64,000 bases of DNA from Tannerellaceae bacterium (GCA_031288175.1 JAITRW010000031.1:1-64000), one strand, 5' to 3'. Shown: positions 50,510-58,663, counted from the first letter of the stretch. Notes: generated from the sequence alone by a model not told the origin. A program made the numbers and translations.

Positions 50510-50581
50510 GGTCTCGTAGTTCAACGGATAGAATAGAAGTTTCCTAAACTTTTGATTCGGGTTCGATTCCCGACGAGACTA
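50510..50581 (+). tRNA. tRNA-Arg (anticodon CCT)
   Basis: Acceptor GGTCTCG pairs with CGAGACT (first pair G-T). Anticodon stem GAAGT/ACTTT encloses TTCCTAA, giving CCT. T-stem TCGGG/CCCGA with loop TTCGATT. 72 nt; CCA is not encoded. Its 3' end faces the accessory block at 50.6-56 kb. Confidence 0.92.
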
Positions 50582-50742
50582 CAATAAATACTATAAATTA
50601 GTAAATATACTAATAAATATCTGTATATCATAGAGTTTTTGATAAAGTATTTTACATTTGTGGTGATTTCAGGATATGCCACTTTTGCGGAGATATCGTG
50701 ATAATCTGGACGCTAAATAATAGTTGTAAAAAAGATCGAATT

Positions 50743-51141
50743 ATGCACAGTGAAGCTGAAGACAGAGGAAGTAGAAAACAAATTTCTTCGACAAATGAAG
50801 TAAAGGGATCAGATATTGCTAATACCTCTTCTCCTACGCAGGTGGTACGGTTTGAGTTAGTGGACGCGTATACCTTGAACAAATTGGTGTTCCCGAATGA
50901 TTTTTTCTTTTATCCGCCAGACAATGCCTATCATCTGCATAGGAAGTTAATCTCTACCTTTGATGGAGTACGGGGTGAGACGCCTTTCGTTTGGTTCGAT
51001 TCCGGCACTCCACTTGCACATTGGGGGGGGGCTTGGTGCTTTAATCCGGGTCCTACGTCTACCGACAACTTCCGGTTGGACTTTCAAACCGTACCCGGTA
51101 CGAAACCTTTCGTGACAGAGAGTTGGACTATGTTCATTTGA
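50743..51141 (+). CDS. Hypothetical protein, possibly a degenerate fragment
   Basis: 132 residues from ATG 50743 (GTG 50698 gives 147). I do not recognise it. The first 35 residues are polar; then come FELVDAYTLNKLVFPNDFFF, YHLHRKLISTFDG, FVWFDSGTPLAHWGGAWCFN and FRLDFQTVPGTKPFVTESW. It looks like a folded domain with Trp and Phe, but there is no signal peptide. A G9 run (51023-51031) lies inside the frame. After the stop, short frames such as GTESFTVQVNNAVKRFR suggest remains of further coding sequence, so this may be the front of a decayed gene. Confidence 0.4.
   Translation: MHSEAEDRGSRKQISSTNEVKGSDIANTSSPTQVVRFELVDAYTLNKLVFPNDFFFYPPDNAYHLHRKLISTFDGVRGETPFVWFDSGTPLAHWGGAWCFNPGPTSTDNFRLDFQTVPGTKPFVTESWTMFI
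51023..51031. repeat. G9 homopolymer inside a reading frame
   Basis: Nine G bases encode part of HWGGAW in the hypothetical protein. Slippage by one base would change the reading frame for the last ~40 residues. Confidence 0.6.
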
Positions 51142-51180
51142 CAGCCTGAGACAGGCAGTGTACTTACTGTACCTGTCAAA
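51137..51180. other. Branched hairpin overlapping a stop codon
   Basis: TTTGACAG (51137-51144) pairs with CTGTCAAA (51173-51180). Inside are CCTG-AGA-CAGG and the direct repeat GTAC.TTACTGTAC. It covers the stop of the hypothetical gene. No T tract follows on either strand, so it is not a standard terminator. Confidence 0.5.
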
Positions 51181-51498
51181 AATATACGTTTGTAGAGACG
51201 GTATGAGGTGTACGGCGACTAACGGTTGCTTTTCATATAACCGTTGTTGCCGTACACAGTTGATAACAGGGACTGAGAGTTTTACAGTCCAGGTAAATAA
51301 TGCCGTTAAACGTTTCAGGTGTATTGTATCTGTTTGATACCTTGTTCGGACTGTGCGTCCGAAACGGTAAAGGTGATACCCTTGTTGATCGTTACATAAT
51401 ACGTTGATTGTCAGTGGCCTTAATTTCATAAAGAGTGATTCAAACAATGTAGCCAATGATGAGCTGAAGAGGGGCTTAGTCTTATTCCATAAGGGATG
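51181..51498. other. Region with decayed coding remnants
   Basis: No intact gene. Short translated pieces on the + strand (GTESFTVQVNNAVKRFRCIVSV, KVIPLLIV) resemble secreted-domain sequence broken by stops, so this may be the rest of the upstream hypothetical gene. The long minus-strand frame here (50947-51456) has no family signal. Confidence 0.35.
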
Positions 51499-51593
51499 AT
51501 TACAATTCCACTAAGTACAATTATAACACGAGGACGTGGTCTCCTCCGTGACGGCGTCTGCTAATTTCAATTCTACTACGGAGAAAATAAATT
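51499..51593 (-). CRISPR. CRISPR remnant, one spacer, same repeat as array 2
   Basis: The left repeat (51499-51527) matches the array 2 repeat with one G missing and one other change (CAATTCCACTAAG, TACAATTATAAC). A 36-nt spacer (51528-51563) follows. The right repeat starts ATTTCAATTCTACTACGG at 51564 and then loses similarity. Spacer length equals that of array 2, about 22 kb away. No cas gene is near. It ends right before the promoter of the TetR gene. Confidence 0.75.
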
Positions 51594-51596
51594 CTT

Positions 51597-51620
51597 TATC
51601 TTTGTAGTCCGAACGGTCGG
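51597..51620 (+). promoter_or_regulatory. tetR promoter with palindromic operator
   Basis: TATCTTTG (51597-51604) is a -7 box; 4 bases later comes CCGAACGGTCGG (51609-51620), an inverted repeat CCGA-N4-TCGG that covers the expected transcription start. The same 12-mer stands before the ABC genes at 52302. Confidence 0.75.
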
Positions 51621-51638
51621 TTTTTAATTCGTGGTTTC

Positions 51639-52266
51639 ATGAAAGAAGTTAAAGAACATATACTCAAAACGGCTTTGACGCTTTTTCTTCAAAAGAGCTT
51701 CAAGGAGGTAATAATGAATGATATTGTCGAAAAAACGGGAATGTCCAAAGGTGCTTTTTATCACTATTATAGTAGTAAAGAAAAAGTATTTGAATAGGTA
51801 GTAAATAACTTCTTTTCTGGAATTATGATAAGTAATTATGATAAGTAATTATGATGCATTTTCCGAGACGTCGCTTAAAGATTTTTATGAAGGATACCTG
51901 AATGAACTCGAAGGACATGGAAAGATGCTAAAGGCTATCAACAGAGAGAGAAAAGGAGAATTTAACGTTAATCATTTCTTGCTGATTTTTGAAGCAATCC
52001 GTATCCTGCCATCTTTTTCAAAGAACATTGAAAATCAATATAAAAAAGAGCTGAAAGCATGGATGAATGTCGTCAGTGCAGCACGTGTCAATAGAGAGAT
52101 TAAAACAAAAATGAGCGATGAGCAAATCGCCAAGCATTTCATCTATTTGAACGATGGCATTGAGCTTAATCTGACTATGGACGGACAAGCACAAAAGGTG
52201 CGCAAAGAATTACAAACAGCGTGGGATGCGTTTTATGCAATGATTAAAAATAACAACCTATCGTAA
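51639..52266 (+). pseudogene. TetR-family regulator, broken
   Basis: ATG 51639 opens MKEVKEHILKTALTLFLQKS and the HTH (MNDIVEKTGMSKGAFYHYYS), a clear TetR N-terminus. TAG at 51795 follows KVFE, where CAG (Gln) is likely ancestral. Further on, 13 bp are duplicated in tandem (ATTATGATAAGTA twice near 51821-51846), shifting the frame. The ligand-binding half continues as an open frame from 51838 (MISNYDAFSETSLKDFYEGY...) to 52266. Removing the duplication and the stop restores one protein. Loss of the repressor would be expected to derepress both operator-bearing promoters. Confidence 0.88.
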
Positions 52267-52301
52267 AAACTTGTTTTCTATTTTTTTTGAAAACAAATAA
52301 A

Positions 52302-52313
52302 CCGAACGGTCGG
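52302..52313. promoter_or_regulatory. Second TetR-type operator, before the ABC genes
   Basis: CCGAACGGTCGG, identical to the operator at 51609. It lies 36 bases upstream of the ABC ATPase start. A hairpin TTGTTTTC/GAAAACAA (about 52271-52296) just before it may end the tetR transcript. Confidence 0.75.
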
Positions 52314-52348
52314 GGTTTTTTAAATAATATGAATCGATTGATAATTAA

Positions 52349-53260
52349 ATGAATATGGCAATGAATGATTATGTATTACGAACAGCAGGTCTTACTAAAA
52401 AATATGGAGATACCTGTGCATTACGGGATGTGAACGTTGAAATTAGGCGCGGACAGATATACGGCTTGATTGGTCAAAACGGTGCGGGGAAGACAACTTT
52501 GATGCGTGCTGTAACCGGATTAATATCCGTGTCGGACGGCGAAATTAAATTGTTCGGTAAAAAAAGCAAATTCAACTTGCAAGCGGAACGGCGCAAGGTT
52601 GGGTAAATCATTGAAACACCGTCGCAAAATTTAGAGATTCAGCGTATCATCAGCGGCAATCCATATAGGGGAGCGGTTAAGTGCTGTCTGGAAAAAGTCA
52701 ACCTTACGGATACGAGGCAGAAAAAGGTAAGGGATTTTTCGATGGGAATGAAACAACGGCTGGCTTTAGCAATGGCCTTGATTTCCAAACCGGAACTTTT
52801 AATTCTGGATGAACTCGTCAACGGTCTCGACCCGAAAGGGATAGTCGAGACACGCGAGTTCCTGCGTCATCTGGCGCAAGACAAAGGTCTCACCATTATG
52901 TTGTCGAGCCATTTGCTGGACGAACTCTCGCAAACTGCCACACACTACGGCATCATTGACAACGGCAGACTTGTCAGGCAACTTTCGGCTGTAGAACTCT
53001 CGTGGGAATCGCGCCGTAGCATTCGCCTCGTTATTGATGGTGAGATTGAAAAAACAGTCCGATTCTTAAAAGAAGGATTTGATATTGTTGATTTGGAAAC
53101 AGTGTCGGCAAACGAACTTCGGATATATGACAAAATCAATCAAATACGTGATATTAATCGGTTTTTGGTTCAACATGGCATCGGCGTAGAAACCATTTCC
53201 ATAAACGAACAGCGACTGGAAGAATACTTTGTAAATTTAACAGGAGGAATAAAAGCATGA
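52349..53260 (+). pseudogene. ABC transporter ATP-binding protein, interrupted
   Basis: The N-terminal part (52349-52603) has the Walker A motif GQNGAGKTTL. TAA at 52604 stops it after RRKVG. The same frame then continues IIETPSQNLEIQRI, where family members have about eight more residues between ETP and SQN, so there is also an in-frame deletion. Next come the ABC signature FSMGMKQRL and Walker B LLILDELVNGLDP (Leu where Pro is usual after DE). With the stop, only an 85-residue piece and a separate C-terminal half could be made. The ATPase resembles Firmicutes-type exporters (bacteriocin-immunity style), so transfer is possible. Confidence 0.85.
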
Positions 53261-54108
53261 AAGATTTGATAAACAAATTCCGGGCGTCCAGAGCAGTGAA
53301 ATCGAACTGGATTGCCGGTATAAAAGAACTTATAAAAGCTGAATGGTATAAACTTTACTGTAGTAAGTTGTTTTTGATAATACTTACTAGCGTAGCTATA
53401 TATTCGGCGATTCAGGTTGGATTAGTTTATTTTGTCCATTCGAGCGATATGACTGCCCAACAGGATGCTCATCTGTCGGACATGTTTAATTTTGAGCCGC
53501 TGGGACAAAACGGCATACTGATGATTGGAAATGCTTCCCTGATACTGTCCATCTGTATTGCCGCTTTCTCGAGTTTGTTTGTAGCGTCCGAATTTCAGCA
53601 AAATACCATCAGGGCTGCGCTTGCGCTTGGCAAGAAGCGGATTTATGTGTATCTGTCCAAACTGATTGTGCTTTGTATTGCGGTTGTTTTGTTCGTTATA
53701 GCATCAGCCGCTGTCAGTACGGCGGGTTTAACATTGTTGTACGGGTTCGGCGAAGTTCCGATTTTGGAATACGTCCGGCAGGTCTTGAGCGTGTTTTCGA
53801 CACAGATGAAATTGTACTGTACCTTTGCGTCGGTGTTCTGCATGATTGCCTTCCTTTGCCGGAATGTAGGCGTAACGGTTGTATTAAATGTGGCTTACGC
53901 TTTGCTCACATCAATTTTGATGTCGTTTTTAGCGTCTTTCGATGCGCTGGCTTTTATCGTGAAAGGCTTTCCGCAATATTACATTATGGTGCTTAATCAA
54001 TCCAATGACTTATCATTTTATGTGACTGCAACGGTAGTTAGCCTGTTTTATATCATTGTTCCGTGTATTATCGGACTTTACGTTTTCCAGAGAACGGATA
54101 TAAAATAA
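53257..54108 (+). CDS. ABC-2 type transporter permease
   Basis: 283 residues, six predicted membrane segments (e.g. LFLIILTSVAIYSAIQVGLVYF, LILSICIAAFSSLFVA, LIVLCIAVVLFVIASAAV). AEWYKLYCSKLF at the start and SEFQQNTIRAALALGKKR are typical of ABC-2 permeases paired with BcrA-like ATPases. It overlaps the ATPase stop by 4 bp and is intact, but without a working ATPase it should be idle. Confidence 0.85.
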   Translation: MKDLINKFRASRAVKSNWIAGIKELIKAEWYKLYCSKLFLIILTSVAIYSAIQVGLVYFVHSSDMTAQQDAHLSDMFNFEPLGQNGILMIGNASLILSICIAAFSSLFVASEFQQNTIRAALALGKKRIYVYLSKLIVLCIAVVLFVIASAAVSTAGLTLLYGFGEVPILEYVRQVLSVFSTQMKLYCTFASVFCMIAFLCRNVGVTVVLNVAYALLTSILMSFLASFDALAFIVKGFPQYYIMVLNQSNDLSFYVTATVVSLFYIIVPCIIGLYVFQRTDIK

Positions 54109-54124
54109 AGAACAATGATCCGAT

Positions 54125-55981
54125 TTATTTTAAATTTGTATAAGATTTAGTGCTCCAAATGGATTCACAAATGGCCTGATATAGCTTTTGTCTATCTGAA
54201 ATGTCTGCCTTCCTAAATTCTTTGTGAGCCTTGAAGGGGAAGGTCAATTTGTTGTTCATGGAAAGAAAATTTGGATTGTTTTGGTAGGTTAGTGGACAAA
54301 GACTTTGAACCAACAAATTTTCTTTTATGTAATGGTTTAGCTTATCATTGTATGGTTTAGCACCATAAGATTGATTCGTTCCTCTTGGTAAAAGAACCAA
54401 TGCACCAATCCTATTACGGTATTTCTGGAAATCTGATTCCTGTTCAAATTCTTCTTTGTGATCAGCATATTTATCAGCCCATATGTGTTCCACTTCAAAA
54501 GATTTACCACCAGGATTGTGATAATATTTCTCGAATGAAGAATTCAAACCGGATTGTTGCTCTACGTAAGATGTAATTCTTGAAAGTAAAAACTTTACAA
54601 ACACCCCGTTTTGACTATGTAGACGAAAATTTTGTACTCCCACCCAAGGTTCTTCCATTTCATCTAATTTCCGTTTTAAAATGTCCTTGAGTTTATGCAC
54701 TTCGGTTCTTCTGATTTCTTTAACCAGCGTATACATAGTATAACGGATGGAACTCGAAGCAAACTTTCTAAAGTTAACAGACCTGCGAACTACGAATATT
54801 TCAATATACCGTGCCACTAAATCAATTTTTTCAAGTACGGTATCTGAATTATCAGTTGTTTGCAGTGAAGCAAGTAGTAAAGGGTAGCTGAGTGAGTTTG
54901 CAATACCCCATCTCTTGATATAAAATACATGTGAAAGTGTATCCGTTAATTTTCGTTCAGCAGTCAATATATGTTTGTAGGCATTCAAAAAGAATTTGAA
55001 GTCTTTATCAATAAACGACTGAAAACCTTCCGAATCTTCCTGTTTGATTCCAACTTTATTTAAATTATCTCTAAACCAACTATGAAAATGAGTTCCTATT
55101 TTCTCGAAATCTTCATTTTTTGAACCTGCCTTCGCCTGTCTGATGCTTTCTGCATACTGTGCCCTGAACCATGCCTGAATAAAGCGTTGGTCTTCATCTT
55201 TATCGTAAGTATGAAGTTCTTGTATAGCTATTTTCCAAAGCTCATTTGCTTTTTGACGTTTCTTGCTGTCTTCAAATTTGGATAAGATGAACCCTTTGAA
55301 CATTTCTGTGGGAGTAAGATTCAACCCCCTGTCGTTCATGGTTTCAAAAATGGTGTAGGCATTTTCATCCGAATAGGCGATAATTTCCACTAAAATTACA
55401 TTATATCTCAACCAGTCTATAAAAAAGGGAAGTATTATATGTTTTTTTATTTCCTCCGGAAATGCTTTTTCAATATCACCATAACGAGATATCATATTTA
55501 GAGTAGATTCATCATCAGTTTCTTTCGCTTCATATACTCCTGATTTAAACAGCGATTCCATACAAGAGATGCGTTCATCTACTTGAATGTTGAAGGACAT
55601 CTCTCCGTATTTTTCAGAGAAAACTAAAGGTTCCAACTTTTCCTTCAAACCAAGTTCCTTCTGTAAATTATTCAAATAGATAAGAAGTAGCGTCAAAGAA
55701 GTAAGGCGTTGCTGACCATCTATAATGCTTCGCTGTCCGTCTTTCTCGCTCACTACAAATGACCCCAAATAGTAAGAGTTGTAATTTTCAATATCCTTAC
55801 GTTTGTGTTCGGGCTTATATTCATTCAAGAAGGAGGCTGTCAAGTCCGATACTAACTGTTCAATATGGCGTTCTTCCCATTGGTATTCACGTTGAAAGTA
55901 ATCCACTGTGTATTTCTTATCGTCCAATACTTCTGTGATGGAACGATGGTGTGCTTCTACTTTATTGTTTAGTTTACTCAT
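54125..55981 (-). CDS. DUF262/DUF1524 protein (GmrSD-like, probable phage defence)
   Basis: 618 residues. The N-terminal DUF262 domain carries FQREYQWEERHIEQLVSDL and RSIIDGQQRLTSLTLLLIYL (the DGQQR motif, ParB/Srx-like NTPase). The middle is helical (AYTIFETMNDRGLNLTPTEMFKGFIL). The C-terminal DUF1524 HNH-type nuclease has GGKSFEVEHIWADKY and RNRIGALVLLPRGTN. In one chain this matches GmrSD-like type IV restriction enzymes, which cut modified phage DNA. The target is not known. It starts just after the tRNA-Asp terminator and is intact, unlike its island neighbours. Confidence 0.85.
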   Translation of the reverse strand: MSKLNNKVEAHHRSITEVLDDKKYTVDYFQREYQWEERHIEQLVSDLTASFLNEYKPEHKRKDIENYNSYYLGSFVVSEKDGQRSIIDGQQRLTSLTLLLIYLNNLQKELGLKEKLEPLVFSEKYGEMSFNIQVDERISCMESLFKSGVYEAKETDDESTLNMISRYGDIEKAFPEEIKKHIILPFFIDWLRYNVILVEIIAYSDENAYTIFETMNDRGLNLTPTEMFKGFILSKFEDSKKRQKANELWKIAIQELHTYDKDEDQRFIQAWFRAQYAESIRQAKAGSKNEDFEKIGTHFHSWFRDNLNKVGIKQEDSEGFQSFIDKDFKFFLNAYKHILTAERKLTDTLSHVFYIKRWGIANSLSYPLLLASLQTTDNSDTVLEKIDLVARYIEIFVVRRSVNFRKFASSSIRYTMYTLVKEIRRTEVHKLKDILKRKLDEMEEPWVGVQNFRLHSQNGVFVKFLLSRITSYVEQQSGLNSSFEKYYHNPGGKSFEVEHIWADKYADHKEEFEQESDFQKYRNRIGALVLLPRGTNQSYGAKPYNDKLNHYIKENLLVQSLCPLTYQNNPNFLSMNNKLTFPFKAHKEFRKADISDRQKLYQAICESIWSTKSYTNLK

Positions 55982-56000
55982 GGCATTTCGGATTCAAAAT

Positions 56001-56030
56001 AAAAGCCTGTTAATCAATTTATTAACAGGC
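56001..56030 (-). terminator. Terminator after tRNA-Asp
   Basis: GCCTGTTAAT and ATTAACAGGC form a perfect 10-bp stem with a 6-base loop; on the minus strand it is followed by TTTTATTTTG. It lies between tRNA-Asp and the DUF262 gene. Confidence 0.85.
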
Positions 56031-56037
56031 CTCCGAG

Positions 56038-56111
56038 CGGTATGGACGGGACTCGAACCCGCGACCCCCTGCGTGACAGGCAGGTATTCTAACCAGCTGA
56101 ACTACCACACC
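56038..56111 (-). tRNA. tRNA-Asp (anticodon GTC)
   Basis: Minus-strand acceptor GGTGTGG pairs with CCATACC (one G-T pair). The anticodon stem CCTGC/GCAGG encloses CTGTCAC, giving GTC. The T-loop is TTCGAGT, discriminator G. 74 nt. Its 3' end faces the accessory block on the left. Confidence 0.95.
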
Positions 56112-56142
56112 AACTCTAATACTTCTCCCTCCAAATACACCG

Positions 56143-56172
56143 CAAAGATACTACTTTTCTTGAACTCGCAAA
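56143..56172 (-). promoter_or_regulatory. Promoter of tRNA-Asp
   Basis: On the minus strand TTTG (56169-56172), 18 bases, then TATCTTTG (56143-56150). It is divergent from and close to the metF promoter. Confidence 0.7.
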
Positions 56173-56184
56173 AAAAGGAACTTT

Positions 56185-56192
56185 TATCTTTG
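56185..56192 (+). promoter_or_regulatory. Promoter -7 box for metF
   Basis: TATCTTTG, 48 bases upstream of the metF ATG at 56241. A TTG at 56160-56162 could be the -33 part at a long spacing. Confidence 0.55.
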
Positions 56193-56240
56193 CATCCGCC
56201 TCTGCGGAAAGGAGGTAGTATATCATTGTAAGTGTGTCAC

Positions 56241-57191
56241 ATGAGAGTAACAGATTTGATTACCTGTGGAGGCAAGACAGCCTTCTCCTTTGAAGTGTTG
56301 CCTCCTTTGAAAGGAAACAGTATTGACAACGTCTACGGGATCATAGATCAACTGTTGGACTTTGACCCTCAATACGTCAACATCACATCGCATCACAGTG
56401 AGGCGATCTATAAAGAATTAGCAAACGGTTCCGTACAGAAAGTAAACGTCCGGAAACGTCCGGGTTCGGTAGCCATCGCATCGGCTATTCAGAATAAGTA
56501 CCACATTCCGGCAGTCCCGCATATCCTCTGCAAGGGATTCACTAAAGAGGAGACAGAGTATGCACTGATAGATCTGAGTTTTTTAGGTGTATTTAACCTT
56601 TTATTGTTACGAGGAGATGACAAATCAACAGAAAGAATGTCACATCCTGAGCAATACCATAGCCATGCCACGGATTTACAGAAGCAGGTAAATGATTTTA
56701 ACCGGGGAATAGCCCTTGATGGTTCGACTTTCAAAGTCAGCGAGAGTTCTTTCTCCTACGGCATGGCTTGTTATCCGGAAAAGCACGAAGAAGCCCCAAA
56801 CAGAGCGTCGGATCTGTTTTATGCGAAAGAAAAAGTGAGGCAAGGGGCAGAGTATCTGGTCACACAGATGTTCTTTGACAATACCAAATACTACACTTTT
56901 GTAGAAGATTGCCGGGCGGCCGGTATTACCGTACCTATTGTTCCGGGTATCAAGCCTGTAGTATTTAAAAACCAATTGACCGTGTTGCCGCGAGTATTCC
57001 GTTCCGATATACCGGAAATCTTTGCTGCCGAGTTACGCAAGTGCAAGGACGACAGTGAAGCTAAGGCGGTAGGCATAGAATGGTGCATTCAGCAATGTCA
57101 AGATCTGATAGCCCATGGCGTGCCGAGTCTTCATTTTTATACTTTACTAGCTGCCGAGAGTGTCTACAAAGTAGCGAAGGAAGTGTTTTGA
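56241..57191 (+). CDS. metF: Methylenetetrahydrofolate reductase
   Basis: 316 residues from ATG 56241; an in-frame GTG at 56232 is the alternative. FSFEVLPPLKGN (Glu for catalysis), YVNITSHHSEAIYKEL, VPHILCKGFTKEETEYALIDL and NLLLLRGDDK are family motifs, with FDNTKYYTFVEDCRAAGITVPIVPGIKPV near the end. It reduces 5,10-methylene-THF to 5-methyl-THF for methionine synthesis using a flavin. No S-adenosylmethionine riboswitch was recognised upstream. Confidence 0.95.
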   Translation: MRVTDLITCGGKTAFSFEVLPPLKGNSIDNVYGIIDQLLDFDPQYVNITSHHSEAIYKELANGSVQKVNVRKRPGSVAIASAIQNKYHIPAVPHILCKGFTKEETEYALIDLSFLGVFNLLLLRGDDKSTERMSHPEQYHSHATDLQKQVNDFNRGIALDGSTFKVSESSFSYGMACYPEKHEEAPNRASDLFYAKEKVRQGAEYLVTQMFFDNTKYYTFVEDCRAAGITVPIVPGIKPVVFKNQLTVLPRVFRSDIPEIFAAELRKCKDDSEAKAVGIEWCIQQCQDLIAHGVPSLHFYTLLAAESVYKVAKEVF

Positions 57192-57214
57192 AACCGCTAA
57201 ATTATGTACGTTTG
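57188..57214 (+). promoter_or_regulatory. Promoter upstream of the DksA-like gene
   Basis: TTTTG (ending 57190), 16 bases, then TACGTTTG (57207-57214). It starts at the metF stop and lies about 50 bases before the ATG at 57265. Confidence 0.65.
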
Positions 57215-57264
57215 CATTCTCATAGAGAAATGGGCTGTAATGTTTTACGTTAATCTAAACAGCT

Positions 57265-57642
57265 ATGGCAGAAAAGACTAGATACTCAGATGCCGAATTA
57301 GAGGAGTTCCGTGCTATCATACAAGCGAAACTTGATAAGGCAAAGAAAGATTACGACGAGTTAAAATCCGGAGTGAGCAATGAGGGAAATGACGTAGAAG
57401 ATACTTCTCCCACCTTCAAAGTGTTGGAAGAAGGAGCTTCTACCTTATCAAAAGAAGAATCAGGGCGATTGGCGCAGCGACAGATGAAATTCATACAGTC
57501 CCTGCAGGCCGCTTTGGTACGTATCGAAAATAAGACTTACGGAATTTGCCGTGAGACGGGAAAGTTGATTCCTAAGGAACGTTTACGTGCTGTACCTCAT
57601 GCTACGCTAAGTATTGAAGCTAAAGAGGGCGGTATCCGCTAA
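57265..57642 (+). CDS. DksA/TraR-family protein without zinc-finger cysteines
   Basis: 125 residues. A helical coiled-coil N-terminus (AELEEFRAIIQAKLDKAKKD) leads to ALVRIENKTYGICRETGKLIPKERLRAVPHATL. This is the DksA/TraR zinc-finger segment, but only one Cys (in GICRETGK) remains of the usual four, so no zinc is expected. This variant is common in Bacteroidota. DksA relatives bind RNA polymerase through the secondary channel; the exact role here is unknown. lspA follows 3 bp after the stop. Confidence 0.9.
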   Translation: MAEKTRYSDAELEEFRAIIQAKLDKAKKDYDELKSGVSNEGNDVEDTSPTFKVLEEGASTLSKEESGRLAQRQMKFIQSLQAALVRIENKTYGICRETGKLIPKERLRAVPHATLSIEAKEGGIR

Positions 57643-57645
57643 CGT

Positions 57646-58284
57646 ATGGCGAAATGTTCGAAAGGGAGAGGAGCGTTAGGCGTAATTACGCTGATACTCT
57701 TTTTTGACCAGTTATCGAAGTTCTGGGTAAAGACACACATGGAGTTGCATGAAAGCATCGTTGTGACCCCTTGGTTTCAGATCTATTTTACAGAAAACCC
57801 TGGAATGGCATTCGGGATGGAAGTGGTAGATAAGTTGTTTTTAACCCTCTTCCGGATCGTAGCGATGGTTGCCATCGGATGGTTCTTATATAAATTGGTC
57901 AAGAGAAATGTTTCTTTTGGCTTAGTAGCCTGTTTTGCAATGATCTTGGCGGGGGCAATAGGTAATATCGTTGACTCTATTTGCTATGGAGTAATTTTCA
58001 ATAGCAGCGTAGGGCAGGTAGCCGCCTTTCTTCCACTCAATGGAGGTTATGGGGAGTGGTTACATGGCAAAGTGGTGGACATGCTTTATTTTCCTTTGAT
58101 ACAAACCCGTTTCCCCGACTGGTTTCCACTATGGGGCGGGGCGGAATTCATATTTTTCCGTCCCGTTTTCAACCTGGCAGATTCCTCAATATGCGTCAGC
58201 GTCTTTCTGCTCCTTATCTTCTATCGCAAGTCGCTTTCCACGTTGACGGTATTCGATAAAAAGAAAGCCAATGGTAAACGGTAA
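57646..58284 (+). CDS. lspA: Lipoprotein signal peptidase
   Basis: 212 residues, four membrane segments. FFDQLSKFWVKTHM, YFTENPGMAFGM and AGAIGNIVDSICYG and FNLADSSICVSVF carry the two catalytic Asp residues of signal peptidase II. It removes signal peptides from lipoproteins at the inner membrane. Such enzymes are needed for the SusD and DUF1566 lipoproteins seen here. A long loop with HGKVVDMLYFPLIQTRFPDW is typical of Bacteroidota. It overlaps the next gene by 14 bp. Confidence 0.95.
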   Translation: MAKCSKGRGALGVITLILFFDQLSKFWVKTHMELHESIVVTPWFQIYFTENPGMAFGMEVVDKLFLTLFRIVAMVAIGWFLYKLVKRNVSFGLVACFAMILAGAIGNIVDSICYGVIFNSSVGQVAAFLPLNGGYGEWLHGKVVDMLYFPLIQTRFPDWFPLWGGAEFIFFRPVFNLADSSICVSVFLLLIFYRKSLSTLTVFDKKKANGKR

Positions 58285-58612
58285 AAGCGCCCGACTTTCC
58301 GTTCTCCTCTTTTTTGTTGTCTTTTTTGGTTGCGGACGAGTACCGAAGGGAATATTGTCGGAAAAAGAGATGGAAGCAGTGCTTACGGACATGTTAAAGG
58401 CGGAGGCTTGGATAGGTTTAGAGCCGACGGTTTATCGAAATGATACTGTAAAGGCAATGGTATATGAATCTGTCTTTCACAAATACAATATCAGTCGGGA
58501 AATCTACGATACTTCGTTAGTTTGGTATGGGCGTAACATAGACGTCTATTTGCAGGTCTGCGAACAAGTCTTGACAAATTTGGAAAAGCAAATAAACTCG
58601 GATTCTTCATAG
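58271..58612 (+). CDS. DUF4296 lipoprotein
   Basis: 113 residues. The lipobox FVVFFGC makes Cys21 the lipidation site. KGILSEKEMEAVLTDMLKAEAW and VYESVFHKYNISREIYDTSLVWYGRN match DUF4296, common right after lspA in Bacteroidota. Function is unknown. Overlap with lspA suggests coupled translation. Confidence 0.85.
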   Translation: MVNGKSARLSVLLFFVVFFGCGRVPKGILSEKEMEAVLTDMLKAEAWIGLEPTVYRNDTVKAMVYESVFHKYNISREIYDTSLVWYGRNIDVYLQVCEQVLTNLEKQINSDSS

Positions 58613-58655
58613 TTTCACCCTACCGGTTCACAGATGTGAGACAGGTCTGTTTGGT

Positions 58656-58663
58656 TACATTTG
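58656..58663 (+). promoter_or_regulatory. Promoter -7 box for the BadF-type kinase
   Basis: TACATTTG ends 4 bases before the ATG at 58668, so the transcript would start at or near the start codon. Confidence 0.5.

Noticed and set aside
50947-51456. A 169-residue minus-strand protein
   Set aside because: It is antisense to the hypothetical gene and the degenerate region, with a composition unlike real proteins and no motif.
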